From Hyphomicrobiaceae bacterium (GTDB lineage: Bacteria > Pseudomonadota > Alphaproteobacteria > Rhizobiales > Hyphomicrobiaceae): 64,000 nt of DNA. Where the stretch lies: positions 1 to 64,000 of the forward strand of contig JALHMC010000004.1 in the NCBI GenBank assembly GCA_022844225.1, in the 5' to 3' direction. Positions 35,391-44,273 of this stretch are shown here, piece by piece (position 1 is the first letter of the stretch; the number at the start of each line of letters is the position of its first letter). The position numbers and the translations under genes are program-made. The notes under the pieces are model-generated. The model searched no databases. It saw only the letters and a program-made list of their open reading frames with translations, and was not told where the DNA came from.

Positions 35391-36191
35391 ATGCTGATCA
35401 AGGCCGGAAACCGCCGCATCTATTACGATCTCGTCGGACCGGAAGCCGGGCCGGTGGTGTGCTTCACGCATTCGTTGTCCTCGGACGGCGGGATGTGGGC
35501 CGAGCAGATGACGCCGCTTCTGGCCGCGGGGTGGCGGGTGCTGCGACTCGATATGCGCGGACATGGCGGCAGCGATCCGGTCGAGGGCGACTACACGATG
35601 GCGGCGCTCGCCGACGACGTGGCGCTCTCGCTCGATTTTCTCGGGATCGACAAGGTGCACTACATCGGCCTCTCGATCGGCGGCATGATCGGGCAGGCGT
35701 TCGCCATCGGTCACGGCCACCGGCTGCACTCGTCGATGCTGTGCGATACGGCACCGGGTACCCCACCGGGTGGGCAGGCAGCGTGGGGACCCCGGATCGA
35801 GACCGTCAAGAAGGCGGGCTCGCTGGAGCCGCTCGGCGACGGGACCATGGAGCGCTGGTTCACGGATGCGTTCAAGCCACGTCGGTCTGCTCGCTGGAAA
35901 GAGATCCGCTCGACGATCGTCAACACGACGCCGGCCGGCTATCTCGGCTGCGCGGCCGCCATCCTGAATTTCGATTTTGTGCCGAAGCTGCCGTCGGTGA
36001 AGGTGCCGACGCTGGTCGTGTGCGGGGACGACGACCAGGGGACGCCTCCGGCCGGCAACAAGCAGATTGCAGAGCTGATCCCGGGAGGGCGCTATGTGGG
36101 TATCCCCGATGCCCGGCACTTCCCCAACGTCGAGCATCCGGACGTGTTCAACCGGATCATGATGGAGTGGCTCGGCAGCAAGCGGGGGTGA
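35391..36191 (+). CDS. alpha/beta hydrolase (3-oxoadipate enol-lactonase-like)
   Basis: 266-residue alpha/beta hydrolase. Nucleophile Ser in IGLSIGGMIGQ, acid in VVCGDDDQGTP, and His in PDARHFPNVEHP. The layout resembles PcaD-type enol-lactonases. The ATG at 35391 follows AAAGGAG. The next gene downstream, 43 bases on, is a maleylacetate-reductase-like enzyme, which suggests a shared aromatic or ring-cleavage catabolic role (inference). Confidence 0.9.
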   Translation: MLIKAGNRRIYYDLVGPEAGPVVCFTHSLSSDGGMWAEQMTPLLAAGWRVLRLDMRGHGGSDPVEGDYTMAALADDVALSLDFLGIDKVHYIGLSIGGMIGQAFAIGHGHRLHSSMLCDTAPGTPPGGQAAWGPRIETVKKAGSLEPLGDGTMERWFTDAFKPRRSARWKEIRSTIVNTTPAGYLGCAAAILNFDFVPKLPSVKVPTLVVCGDDDQGTPPAGNKQIAELIPGGRYVGIPDARHFPNVEHPDVFNRIMMEWLGSKRG

Positions 36192-36234
36192 GGGCGAATA
36201 ACCCGAATCACTCGACAACAGAGAGGAAGTCCCG

Positions 36235-37401
36235 ATGCAATCCGGCACGATGGTCTTCACGGCGATGAACCGGGTCATCTTCGGCAAACCCGCCGTCGAC
36301 GCCATTGTCGCGGAGGCCGATCGCCTCGGGGCGAAGCGGGTGTTCGTGCTGTCGGGAGCGACGCTCAACCGGCAAACCGACGAGATCGCCAAGGTCAGGG
36401 CCGGTCTCGGCGACCGGTTTGCCGGCGTCTTCGACCACATGCCGGCCCATTCGCCTCGGGACGCCGTGGTGGCGTGCGCGAATGCAGCGCGCGAGGCAGG
36501 CTGCGATCTCCTGGTCACGTTCGGTGGCGGCTCGGTGACCGATGGCGGGAAAGCGGTGACGATCTGCCTCGAGCACGACATTCGGGACGTAGACGGCATG
36601 GAGCCGTTTCGCAGCGTCGTGAAAGACGGGAAGCGCCACGTTCCCGATTTCAGGGCGCCGAACGTGCGCCAGATCGCGGTGCCGACGACGCTCTCGGCCG
36701 GCGAGTTCAATGCGCGGGCGGGCGTGACGGACACGCGGCTCAAGCTCAAGCAAAGCTTCATGCACCGATCCATCGTGCCGGAAACGGTGATCCTCGATCC
36801 CGCCGTGACGGTGCACACTCCGGAATGGCTCTGGCTCTCCAGCGGCGTGCGCGCCGTCGACCATGCCGTCGAGACGTTCCTGTCGCTCGATGCCAACGAC
36901 TACACGGACGGAACAGCGCTACAGGCTCTGCGCTCGCTCGGCGATGGGCTGGTGCGCGTCAAAGCCGATCCTGGTGATCTCGATGCGCGCCTCAGATGCA
37001 TGATGGGCGCGTGGCTGTCGATGGTCGGCATCGTGACCGGCACGCGGCTCGGTGCGAGCCATGCCATCGGGCACATTCTCGGCGGCTCGGCGGGCGTGCC
37101 GCACGGGCATACGTCCTGCGTGATGCTGCCCTACGTGCTCGACTACAACACGCCGGTCAATGGCGAGCGCCAGCGCGAGGTCTCGATGGCGATGGGACAT
37201 CCCGAGGTTGCCGCGTCCGAGGTGCTGGATCGCTTCATCGCGAGGCTCGGCATGCCGCGGCGGCTCAGCGAGGTGGGCGTGGTGGAGACCGACCTGCCGC
37301 GTCTAGCCAAAAACTGCATGCTGGACGACTGGACCTATTCGAATCCGCGGAAAATCGATAAACCCGAGCAAGTTATGGAGATCCTTAAATCTGCGTTCTG
37401 A
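36235..37401 (+). CDS. iron-containing alcohol dehydrogenase (maleylacetate reductase-like), copy 1
   Basis: 388-residue group III dehydrogenase. NAD(P)-binding GGGSVTDGGKA and metal-ligand His residues in RAVDHAVE, GASHAIGHILGG and PHGHTSCVMLP are present. The start MQSGTMVF follows GAGAGGAAGTCCCG. A paralogue with the same start and motifs lies at 38505-39674 on the other strand. Likely co-transcribed with the upstream hydrolase. Confidence 0.91.
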   Translation: MQSGTMVFTAMNRVIFGKPAVDAIVAEADRLGAKRVFVLSGATLNRQTDEIAKVRAGLGDRFAGVFDHMPAHSPRDAVVACANAAREAGCDLLVTFGGGSVTDGGKAVTICLEHDIRDVDGMEPFRSVVKDGKRHVPDFRAPNVRQIAVPTTLSAGEFNARAGVTDTRLKLKQSFMHRSIVPETVILDPAVTVHTPEWLWLSSGVRAVDHAVETFLSLDANDYTDGTALQALRSLGDGLVRVKADPGDLDARLRCMMGAWLSMVGIVTGTRLGASHAIGHILGGSAGVPHGHTSCVMLPYVLDYNTPVNGERQREVSMAMGHPEVAASEVLDRFIARLGMPRRLSEVGVVETDLPRLAKNCMLDDWTYSNPRKIDKPEQVMEILKSAF

Positions 37402-37629
37402 GCATTTTGTCGAATTCATAATCGTGCGAATAGAGATTCGTTCTCGTTCTGCAACTCTTGATTGCGGGGGTGTGGATAACTTTTTCCGTTATAATTCAAT
37501 GCAATGCAATGCTCTGCGAAAAAACTATCCGCCTAGCACCTGTGTGGCATTGAGTTACCGCGCTCGCTGATCCCATTCAGTTCACATTGGCGACCACGCA
37601 GTTCCGTAGCGCTATCCAGGAGTCGCACC

Positions 37630-38214
37630 ATGTTCACTCGTAGGCCATCGTCCGAAGTAGAGCCACGTGTGTCCAGCCCGCTCCCACAACCCCGGATTCC
37701 CAGCCCGATCGCGTCTACAGGTCCAGCGCCCAGCGACAGCCGACATGAGAACGTCGATCCGCTCCGCGAAGAAGGCTGGGTCGTCATCGGCAAAGGCACA
37801 CGGGTGCACGGCAAGATCGGCGACTGCCGGCGACTGGACGTGCACGGTATCCTGGAAGCCGACGTCGTGACCGATTTGCTCGTCGTTCGCGAGGGCGGCG
37901 GCATCAAGGGCACGGTGCAATCGGACAATGCGAAGATCCATGGCGTCTTCGAAGGCACGCTCGTCGTCCACGATCATCTCGAGATCGAGAGCACCGGAAA
38001 CGTTACCGGCGATGTCAGCTATCGAACGCTGGCGATCCAGGCCGGCGCCAGGCTGCGCGGCAACATCGTGTGCAGCGAGCAGGACGCGGAGGTCGCCGTC
38101 GCGGCGTCCGAGTCGCCTCCGGGTAACGTGATCTCGTTGCCGGGCATGTTCGGCTCGGAGACGGGCCTTCACGACGGTTATGCCAACGGTCATACGAACG
38201 GGCACGTCTCGTAA
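37630..38214 (+). CDS. bactofilin (polymer-forming cytoskeletal protein)
   Basis: 194-residue bactofilin. The central beta-helix domain spans about residues 48-150 (WVVIGKGTRVHGKIGDCRRLDVHGILEADV, then IKGTVQSDNAKIHGVFEGTLVVHD and NVTGDVSYRTLAIQAGARLRGNIV). It is flanked by disordered Pro/Ser-rich and Gly/His/Asn-rich tails. Bactofilins self-assemble into filaments used in cell-shape and envelope organisation. The 228-bp upstream spacer has a TATAAT at about 37489-37494, a possible -10 box. Confidence 0.92.
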   Translation: MFTRRPSSEVEPRVSSPLPQPRIPSPIASTGPAPSDSRHENVDPLREEGWVVIGKGTRVHGKIGDCRRLDVHGILEADVVTDLLVVREGGGIKGTVQSDNAKIHGVFEGTLVVHDHLEIESTGNVTGDVSYRTLAIQAGARLRGNIVCSEQDAEVAVAASESPPGNVISLPGMFGSETGLHDGYANGHTNGHVS

Positions 38215-38298
38215 GACTATCGGCGCGAGGCGTCAGAAGTATCCGCTACAACATAGCGTTCCGGCATCGGAAGCAGGGGGCAGAAGCCTTGCCGCTAT

Positions 38299-38369
38299 TG
38301 TAGCGCATCTGACGTTTGGTACCCGCTCTCGACGGGGCTCGTCACCAAACGTCAGATGCAAAAGCTACA
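38299..38369. repeat. large hairpin A (16+6 bp stem)
   Basis: GCATCTGACGTTTGGT (38305-38320) pairs perfectly with its complement at 38344-38359. The stem extends by TGTAGC/GCTACA (38299-38304 and 38364-38369) with a 4-base A bulge on one side. It lies in the 290-bp spacer between the bactofilin and dehydrogenase genes, which converge. Confidence 0.75.
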
Positions 38370-38386
38370 CTAGAATTATGATGTTG

Positions 38387-38462
38387 CTAGTGTTCCCCTG
38401 GTGCCGACATTTGCTCTCGACCCGGCAGCGACGGGAAGCAAATGTCGGCGCCGGAACACTAG
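38387..38462. repeat. large hairpin B, MITE-like
   Basis: CTAGTGTTCC (38387-38396) pairs with GGAACACTAG (38453-38462), and GCCGACATTTGCT (38403-38415) pairs with its complement at 38437-38449. The element begins and ends with CTAG, a tetranucleotide that some IS5-group elements duplicate on insertion. It begins 17 bases after hairpin A. No coding capacity. Confidence 0.7.
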
Positions 38463-38504
38463 TGCGGTGGAGGCTGCTGCCCTTTTTTCGCACACGTTAT
38501 TGCC

Positions 38505-39674
38505 TCAGGCGGCGATCTCCAGGATCTCGCGTACGTCGGCTGGGCTCTTGATGGTCCGCGGATTGCGCGGCACCCAGGGCGTGCCCATGGCGCCTTCGGC
38601 GATACGATCGAAGTGCTCGCGGCCGATGCCGACTGCGGCGAGGCTGCGCGGCATACCGAGGCCGGCGATAAACGCATCGAGCGCCGCGGCTGCCTCGTCT
38701 CCGGGGCGGCCCATTGCCGTGGCGACGAGCGCCTGTCGCGCCGCGTTGGACGCCTTATTCCAGCGCATGACGGCGGGAAGCATGATGCACGACGTGTGGC
38801 CGTGGGGGACGTCGAAGGCGGCGCCCAACACGTAGCCGATGCCGTGACTGGCGCCCATGGGCACGCCCGAGGCCAGCGGGGCCATCGAGAGCCAAGAACC
38901 GATCTGGCAATCGAGGCGGGCCGCGAGATCGCCCGGATCGGCCTTGACGCGGGGCATGCCGCTGGTCAGCAGCGAGAGGCCTTTCAAAGCCTGCGCGTCA
39001 CCGTACGGATTGGCCTCGTTGGAGCAGATGCCTTCGACGCAATGGTCGACGGCACGCACGCCGGTCGAAAGCCAGAGCCATTCGGGCGTGTGCACTGTGA
39101 CGGCTGGATCGAGGATAACCACCTGCGGAATGATGACGGGATGGCGGAAGAGTTCCTTCACCTTGGTGCGTTCGTCGGTGACGCCCGCAATGCCTGAGAA
39201 CTCGCCGGCCGAGAGCGTGGTCGGCACCGTGATCTGGCGCACGCGCGGCGGCTTCAGCGGTGGCGGTGCCAGCGAGCCGTCCGCTCCCTTGACGGATCTG
39301 AAGGTGTCCATGGCGTCAGGCGTGTCGATGTCGTTTGCGAGGCAGAGCTGAACGGCCTTGGCGCCGTCTGTGATCGATCCACCGCCGATGGTGACGATCA
39401 GGTCGGCCTTGGCGGCGTGGGCCTGCCGCGCAGCCTCGATCACGGCTGAGCGCGGGGTATGCGGCGGCATGGCCGCGAAGGTTCCGGCTGCACGGTTTCC
39501 GAGTGCGGCGCGCACCTTGGCGATCTCGTCGGTGGTCCTGTCGAGTGTGCTCGAGGCCATCAGGAAGACGCGAGTCGCCTCTGATCTCTGCGAGATCTCG
39601 CCGATAACCTCGGCGGCCGGGCGGCCATAGATCACCTCCTCCATTCTGCCGAATACGATGCGGCCGGACTGCAT
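38505..39674 (-). CDS. iron-containing alcohol dehydrogenase (maleylacetate reductase-like), copy 2
   Basis: 389-residue paralogue of the enzyme at 36235. It shares the MQSG start, IGGGSITDGAKA, the block DPAVTVHTPEWLWLSTGVRA, and the metal-ligand His in RAVDHCVE, GASHGIGYVLGA and PHGHTSC. One position differs: copy 1 has GHILGG where this one has GYVLGA, so the second His of that pair is lost here. The ATG at 39674 has AGGGAG six bases upstream; an ATG at 39692 would add six residues. Substrate unknown. Confidence 0.9.
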   Translation of the reverse strand: MQSGRIVFGRMEEVIYGRPAAEVIGEISQRSEATRVFLMASSTLDRTTDEIAKVRAALGNRAAGTFAAMPPHTPRSAVIEAARQAHAAKADLIVTIGGGSITDGAKAVQLCLANDIDTPDAMDTFRSVKGADGSLAPPPLKPPRVRQITVPTTLSAGEFSGIAGVTDERTKVKELFRHPVIIPQVVILDPAVTVHTPEWLWLSTGVRAVDHCVEGICSNEANPYGDAQALKGLSLLTSGMPRVKADPGDLAARLDCQIGSWLSMAPLASGVPMGASHGIGYVLGAAFDVPHGHTSCIMLPAVMRWNKASNAARQALVATAMGRPGDEAAAALDAFIAGLGMPRSLAAVGIGREHFDRIAEGAMGTPWVPRNPRTIKSPADVREILEIAA

Positions 39675-39867
39675 GTCGGTCTCCCTGGTCATCTCGATCC
39701 CCCTATGTTGGCGTGTGTTCGGGAGAACCGCCAGCGTTCGCACCGAACACGCGCGATCCCGTCGCACGACACGTCAGCCTTCATGCACCCAGCGGAACCA
39801 ACGAGGCGTCCGAACTGTTGGATTTCGTGCGCGGCGCTTAGCGTCGTACCAAGATGGGAGTACCAGA

Positions 39868-40159
39868 ATGAACTTCCGAGTTTCGTTGGCGGCGGCCGCC
39901 CTTGCGACCGTCTGGGCCACCGGTGCGTCTGCCGCCGTTGTCCCGAAAGCAAGTGTTACGCTCGAGCCGTCATCCATCATCGAGGTGCAGGGCCGCCGCG
40001 ATCGGGACCGTTTCCCGTGATTGGAATCGTGGGCCGCGATGGGTTCCCGGCCGGCGATACGACCGACCACCTCCGCGTTGGCGGCGCTACGGAGCGCGTC
40101 CGCGCGATTGGCGACGTCGCGGGTGCGTCACCGTCGGTCCGGTTTGGTTCTGCCCGTAA
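39868..40159 (+). pseudogene. small secreted Arg/Trp-rich protein, frameshifted
   Basis: From ATG 39868 (after GGGAG) the frame encodes a signal peptide (VSLAAAALATVWATGASA) and a short mature part, then stops at 40018-40020 (50 codons). The next frame continues without a stop to 40159 and reads RDWNRGPRWVPGRRYDR and finally RRRGCVTVGPVWFCP. This is the typical basic, Trp-rich and Cys-ended tail of small secreted alphaproteobacterial proteins. A +1 shift near TTTCCCG (about 40010-40017) would join them. Either a one-base indel mutation or, less likely, programmed frameshifting. Confidence 0.6.
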
Positions 40160-40243
40160 CAGAAGCACATCCACCAGGGCGGTGCTGCTCTGGTGGCCCA
40201 GCAGGTGAAGACACTGGCTTCGCCGGAAGACGCTCGCGTCGAC

Positions 40244-41266
40244 TCAGACTCGGGCTTCTCGGAACGAGACGAGGCGATGCTGGTCCTCGTCCCAAAGCTT
40301 CAGGCGCACCGTGCGCAAGCTGTCAGCGAGTGTGATCCGACCGACTTCGGCGAGATGCGGATGGGCGGCGAGCACCTCGGGTAGCCGATAGAATGGGATA
40401 CGGCTCATCAAGTGGTGCACGTGGTGGATGCCGATATTGGCGGAGATCCAGCGGAGCGGCTGCGGCAGGTCGTAGTGGGAGCTGCCATGGAGTGCGGCTT
40501 CCTTCAAGGACCAGTCCCGAGTGTCGGCCCAGTAGGTTTCCTCGAACTGGTGCTGGACGTAGAAAAGCCAGACGCCGATCGAGGCGGCGATCATCACGAT
40601 CGGCAGGTGCACCATGAGGAACGTCTGCACGCCGACGAGCCACATCATGCCGCCGAAGAAGAGCGCAATGGCGAGGTTCGTACCCATGGCGCTGGCCCAA
40701 GATTGCCAATGCTTGCGCAGTTGTCCCGGCGGCACGCGGTGGCCGAGAAGAAAGAGCCAAGCCGGGCCGATGACGAACATGACGATCGGGTGGCGATAGA
40801 GGCGGTAAAGCAGCCGACGAGGTAAGCTCAACGCCCGATATTCGGTGATGGTCAGCGTATCGAGATCACCGATGCCCCTGCGATCGAGGTTGCCCGATGA
40901 AGCGTGATGAATAGCGTGAGCGCGGCGCCAGACCTCGTAGGGGGTCATGGTCAGAATGCCGAGCACGCGTCCGAGCCAGTCGTTCGCCTTGCGGCTCGTG
41001 AAAAAGGCGCCGTGGCCGCAATCGTGCTGAATCAAGAAGACGCGCACGAGCAGTCCTGCCGTCGGGATGGCGATCAGCAGCGTGAGCAGATAGCTGATCG
41101 ACATCGCCTGCCAAGCCAGGAACCACAGAATGACGAGAGGAACGATCGTGACAGCGATCTCAGTCAGGCTGCGACGCCAATCGGGCGTCGTGAAACGGGC
41201 CAGTTCGCGAACGAGATCCTGCTCGGGGGTCGGACGGATCGCCCCAATGGTTTCATTCCGGTTCAA
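40244..41266 (-). CDS. membrane fatty acid desaturase
   Basis: 340-residue integral membrane di-iron desaturase. The three His boxes are intact: HDCGH (about 82-86), HAIHH (about 118-122) and HHVHH (about 288-292). They are separated by pairs of membrane segments. The architecture matches acyl-lipid delta-12/omega-6-type desaturases. Single gene; electron donor not in the window. Confidence 0.92.
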   Translation of the reverse strand: MNRNETIGAIRPTPEQDLVRELARFTTPDWRRSLTEIAVTIVPLVILWFLAWQAMSISYLLTLLIAIPTAGLLVRVFLIQHDCGHGAFFTSRKANDWLGRVLGILTMTPYEVWRRAHAIHHASSGNLDRRGIGDLDTLTITEYRALSLPRRLLYRLYRHPIVMFVIGPAWLFLLGHRVPPGQLRKHWQSWASAMGTNLAIALFFGGMMWLVGVQTFLMVHLPIVMIAASIGVWLFYVQHQFEETYWADTRDWSLKEAALHGSSHYDLPQPLRWISANIGIHHVHHLMSRIPFYRLPEVLAAHPHLAEVGRITLADSLRTVRLKLWDEDQHRLVSFREARV

Positions 41267-41471
41267 ATTCCAAGTCCTCGCCTGATGGTGGTCGCCCGGA
41301 CGTCGACGTCACGAATCCCCCGGGCGGCGCGGCGACACTCTCAGTTGAGGCGAGATTGCGCAAGCGGTGCCGAGCCGCATTCGAGCGTCCCCCGGTGCGG
41401 CGGAAAGCTGCGGTGCTGCATTGGGTTGCGACCGTAATCCGGCTCCGAAGCGTGGCATCGGGGTTTCAGTG

Positions 41472-42512
41472 CTATCGTCTGCCCAACCGTTCCAGGCGAC
41501 GATCGGCAGCGGCGCCAGCACCGAGGATGCGGGCTTTCTCGTACCAGTTCCGTGCCTCGGTTGTATCGGGCCGGACGCCGACAGCCCGCAGTCGATCGAG
41601 TTCGATGGGGTCGAAGGTGTCGCCCATCGACAGCGCGCCCTCAGCTAGTCCCGCATCCGCAGCGCGGCGAAAAAACAATCGTGCCGAGGCAATGTCGCCG
41701 GACTGGAGGAGCCCTCGGCCGCGGGTTAGGAAGGCTTCAGCCCGTTCACGATCGGCCGGCGGGAGTGGCGCGGGTGCCGTTGGCGCATCCCGGGGCGGGG
41801 CGGGCGGCGGACTTGCCGCGGGCGCGGACGCGGGCGGGAGTGCTGCGACGGCAGGAGGGGGGGAGCGGGCCGGCTCGGGCGAATTCTGCGCGATGGGTGG
41901 CGGCTGCGCGATCGGCGCGGAGGGGGGCGTGGCGAGCGAGCCTAAGGCGGCGCCGGCCACGACAACCGCCGTCCGGGTTTCTGAGATGACGCCGCCGTCG
42001 ACGGCCATGAGCGCGATGACGACGTCGCTCTTGCCGGCTGCACCGGCTGGAATGATGAGGCGGAGTTCGGCCAATGCTGCGATCGGGACGGCCCAGGCAC
42101 CAGGGGCGATGACATGGCCGGCAGTTAGCGCCATCTGCGGATTGAGGCCGCGAATGCGCACATAGCTATTTGCGGGTAGCGATCCGTCAGAGTCGAGCGC
42201 GATGCCGAGGGCGGTTTCGCTCGCTGGTGCGCCGATGACGACGGCGGGAACCTGGAGGCGCGGCGCGGTGCCAGGGATGTTGGCTGCGCCGAGCGCGGAG
42301 GGACGTGTCGTACCGGGTCTTTGCTGTGCGAGTGCCGGCACAGCGAAGCACGCCAAGCCGATCGCGACGATCACGGCAACCCTTTGGCCCGTCTCGGTGG
42401 CCGCCGGGAGATGCCGCCGCCACTGCAGCCATCGTGCTCCAATCACGAGGTCCCGACGCAGCTCGCCGCTGGCCCTGGATCGTGCGTGCGTGCCTGCGGC
42501 GCCCCCCAGCAT
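41472..42512 (-). CDS. Sel1/TPR-like repeat protein with Pro-rich linker
   Basis: 346-residue exported or membrane-anchored protein. A hydrophobic segment (VAVIVAIGLACFAVPALA, about residues 46-62) is followed by a beta-rich domain (about 80-190), a Pro/Ala-rich linker (about 195-250) and a Sel1/TPR-like pair of helices (ERAEAFLTRGRGLLQSGDIASARLFFRRAADAGLAEGA). The start at 42512 is 14 bases after the TAXI gene stop. An alternative ATG at 42551 has a good GGGAG and would overlap that gene by 25 bases. Operon partner of the TAXI receptor; function unknown. Confidence 0.78.
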   Translation of the reverse strand: MLGGAAGTHARSRASGELRRDLVIGARWLQWRRHLPAATETGQRVAVIVAIGLACFAVPALAQQRPGTTRPSALGAANIPGTAPRLQVPAVVIGAPASETALGIALDSDGSLPANSYVRIRGLNPQMALTAGHVIAPGAWAVPIAALAELRLIIPAGAAGKSDVVIALMAVDGGVISETRTAVVVAGAALGSLATPPSAPIAQPPPIAQNSPEPARSPPPAVAALPPASAPAASPPPAPPRDAPTAPAPLPPADRERAEAFLTRGRGLLQSGDIASARLFFRRAADAGLAEGALSMGDTFDPIELDRLRAVGVRPDTTEARNWYEKARILGAGAAADRRLERLGRR

Positions 42513-42526
42513 CGGCTTCACCCCAC

Positions 42527-43771
42527 TCACTGCTGCTGGCGCCGGCGCCATTCGAGAAACTCCCGGAACAGCCGCTCCTGCTCTGCGGCATTGCCCGGCG
42601 CGGCGCGAGCTGCCTGTCCGCGGGCGACCTCCTCTTGAGCCGCAGTCGTGGTGGCGGTGGCGCCCGAGGCGGACGGTGCCGAGACCTTTGGCCGAGCACG
42701 TTCGGTCTTCTCGAGGCGATCGGTCAGCGGCTTGAAGCGTTGCCATCCGGGTACCGCCGCGGCGAGGTTCACGTCCTTCCAGTTCTTGTGATAGCCGGGC
42801 TCTTGCTGCAGCTTCGGAAGGCGCTCGAACAGGTAGTCGACGAACCGGACCATGCGGCGGTGGCGCTCGGTGTCCGCCGGCCAGTCGTAGACGGCGAGCA
42901 CGGCCGGAACGGCAATTGTTGCGATGCGTTGGCCCTTGGTGATGAGTCCGGGATAGTCCTCGTGCTCGAGGTAGGCGGGGAGGTAGTATTCGAGGTTGTC
43001 GGCGTAGGGGACGGGAACGAACTTGAAGCCTTCGGGCCACTGGCCCTTGAGGAACGGGGCCAGGGGCTTTGACGAGACCCATACGGTCGCCGCGTATTTG
43101 TCGCTTTTGCGCATCTCTTGCATGGCGACGGAGTGGGGATCGAACTTGGCGTCGATCTTGATGCCGAGGCGACTGAAGATGATCGGCCCTGAGTAGGCGG
43201 CAGCCGTTCCCTCGGTGTTGAAGTTGACAGTTTTGCCCTCGAGGTCCTTCAGCGACGTGATCTCGGGACGAACGAAGATGTGGAGTTCGGAGGGAAACAG
43301 GCTCGCGAGATAATTGATGCGGCGCGAGATACCGGAGATCTCGGGGTTCTTCTTGAAGTGCTCGAGGACGTCGCCGTAGACGATCGCGGCATCGACGCCG
43401 CGTAGATAGAGCAGATCGAAGACGTTATCGAATATGCCGCGCGTCACGATCGGCAAGACGCGCATGTTGTCGCCGTCGTCGAGCACGCGGGCGAGTTCGG
43501 CGGCAAACTGCAAGGGTGCGCCTTCGATACGTCCGGCGGCGAGGCCGACGGTGTTCGAATTGAGGGCCTCCTTTCGCCGCGCCTCGCTGTCGGGGCGCGC
43601 TCGCGGAGCGACACGGGCCCGAGGCGGCTGCTGCACCTGGGCAATGCGCACACGGCCGTCGTCAGAGCCTGCCGCCTCGAGCCGAGTTTGCGTCTGTCCC
43701 GACCCGAGACCGGCGAGCGAGCCGACAAGAAGCGCGGCCCCCCAGGCCAAAAGTGCTCTACGCCAACGCAT
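42527..43771 (-). CDS. TAXI-family TRAP solute receptor-like protein
   Basis: 414-residue periplasmic protein with a signal peptide (RRALLAWGAALLVGSLAGLGSG) and a TAXI-type ligand-binding body (IYGDVLEHFKK-like block, ELHIFVRPEITSLKDLEGKTVNFNTEGTAA). The last 55 residues are a charged, Gln/Arg-rich tail. The ATG at 43771 follows an excellent AAGGAGG. No TRAP membrane subunits are adjacent, so it may serve as an orphan receptor with the Sel1-like partner. Confidence 0.87.
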   Translation of the reverse strand: MRWRRALLAWGAALLVGSLAGLGSGQTQTRLEAAGSDDGRVRIAQVQQPPRARVAPRARPDSEARRKEALNSNTVGLAAGRIEGAPLQFAAELARVLDDGDNMRVLPIVTRGIFDNVFDLLYLRGVDAAIVYGDVLEHFKKNPEISGISRRINYLASLFPSELHIFVRPEITSLKDLEGKTVNFNTEGTAAAYSGPIIFSRLGIKIDAKFDPHSVAMQEMRKSDKYAATVWVSSKPLAPFLKGQWPEGFKFVPVPYADNLEYYLPAYLEHEDYPGLITKGQRIATIAVPAVLAVYDWPADTERHRRMVRFVDYLFERLPKLQQEPGYHKNWKDVNLAAAVPGWQRFKPLTDRLEKTERARPKVSAPSASGATATTTAAQEEVARGQAARAAPGNAAEQERLFREFLEWRRRQQQ

Positions 43772-44273
43772 TGCTTTTCCTCCTTGCGGCGGCTCGACGG
43801 TGCCGGCCGTGCCACGACGAGAGTGGTGCCGACGGCACGCCTCACGGACGACGTTTGAACAAATCGCACTACGCGGCGACGGAAGGATCAGCAGACTCGC
43901 GTTGGTTAGGGCCGAGACGACGCGATACGGTGGCATCGCCTCTCGTCCGACCTGTCCGCTCCCTTTTCCTTGCGCCCCCAGCGCAGTGGAGCAGTCGATG
44001 TGCTCCACAACCTTAGATCCTCCCCGCAACGGGACGCTTTTGCGGCGCCAGCGTGAAGAATTGTGGCGGAAACTCGTTCCTTTTGCGGATTTCGTGGCGG
44101 CTTACGGATCGTCTGAGGGGACGTGGTCCGTGTCCTCATTGGTTGTTCAGGGGGCCGAGAGACGGCTCATTACCTTGACATTCCCTGCCGCCCGGATCAC
44201 ATGCGCGACGCTCGCGCGAAAGCGGGGGGCCCATTTACCTGCATGGTAGGCAGAGACTGAGTGGAGGAAGGCC
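43772..44273. other. divergent spacer upstream of thrS
   Basis: No supported gene in 502 bases. A TTGACA lies at 44175-44180, about 95 bases before the thrS start, but no good -10 follows. No Thr-rich leader peptide or T-box-like structure was seen. The upstream part should hold the TAXI promoter. Confidence 0.45.

Noticed and set aside
44080-44273. Possible threonine leader or T-box before thrS
   Set aside because: No Thr-rich short ORF and no terminator/antiterminator pair were found; T-boxes are not expected in alphaproteobacteria.
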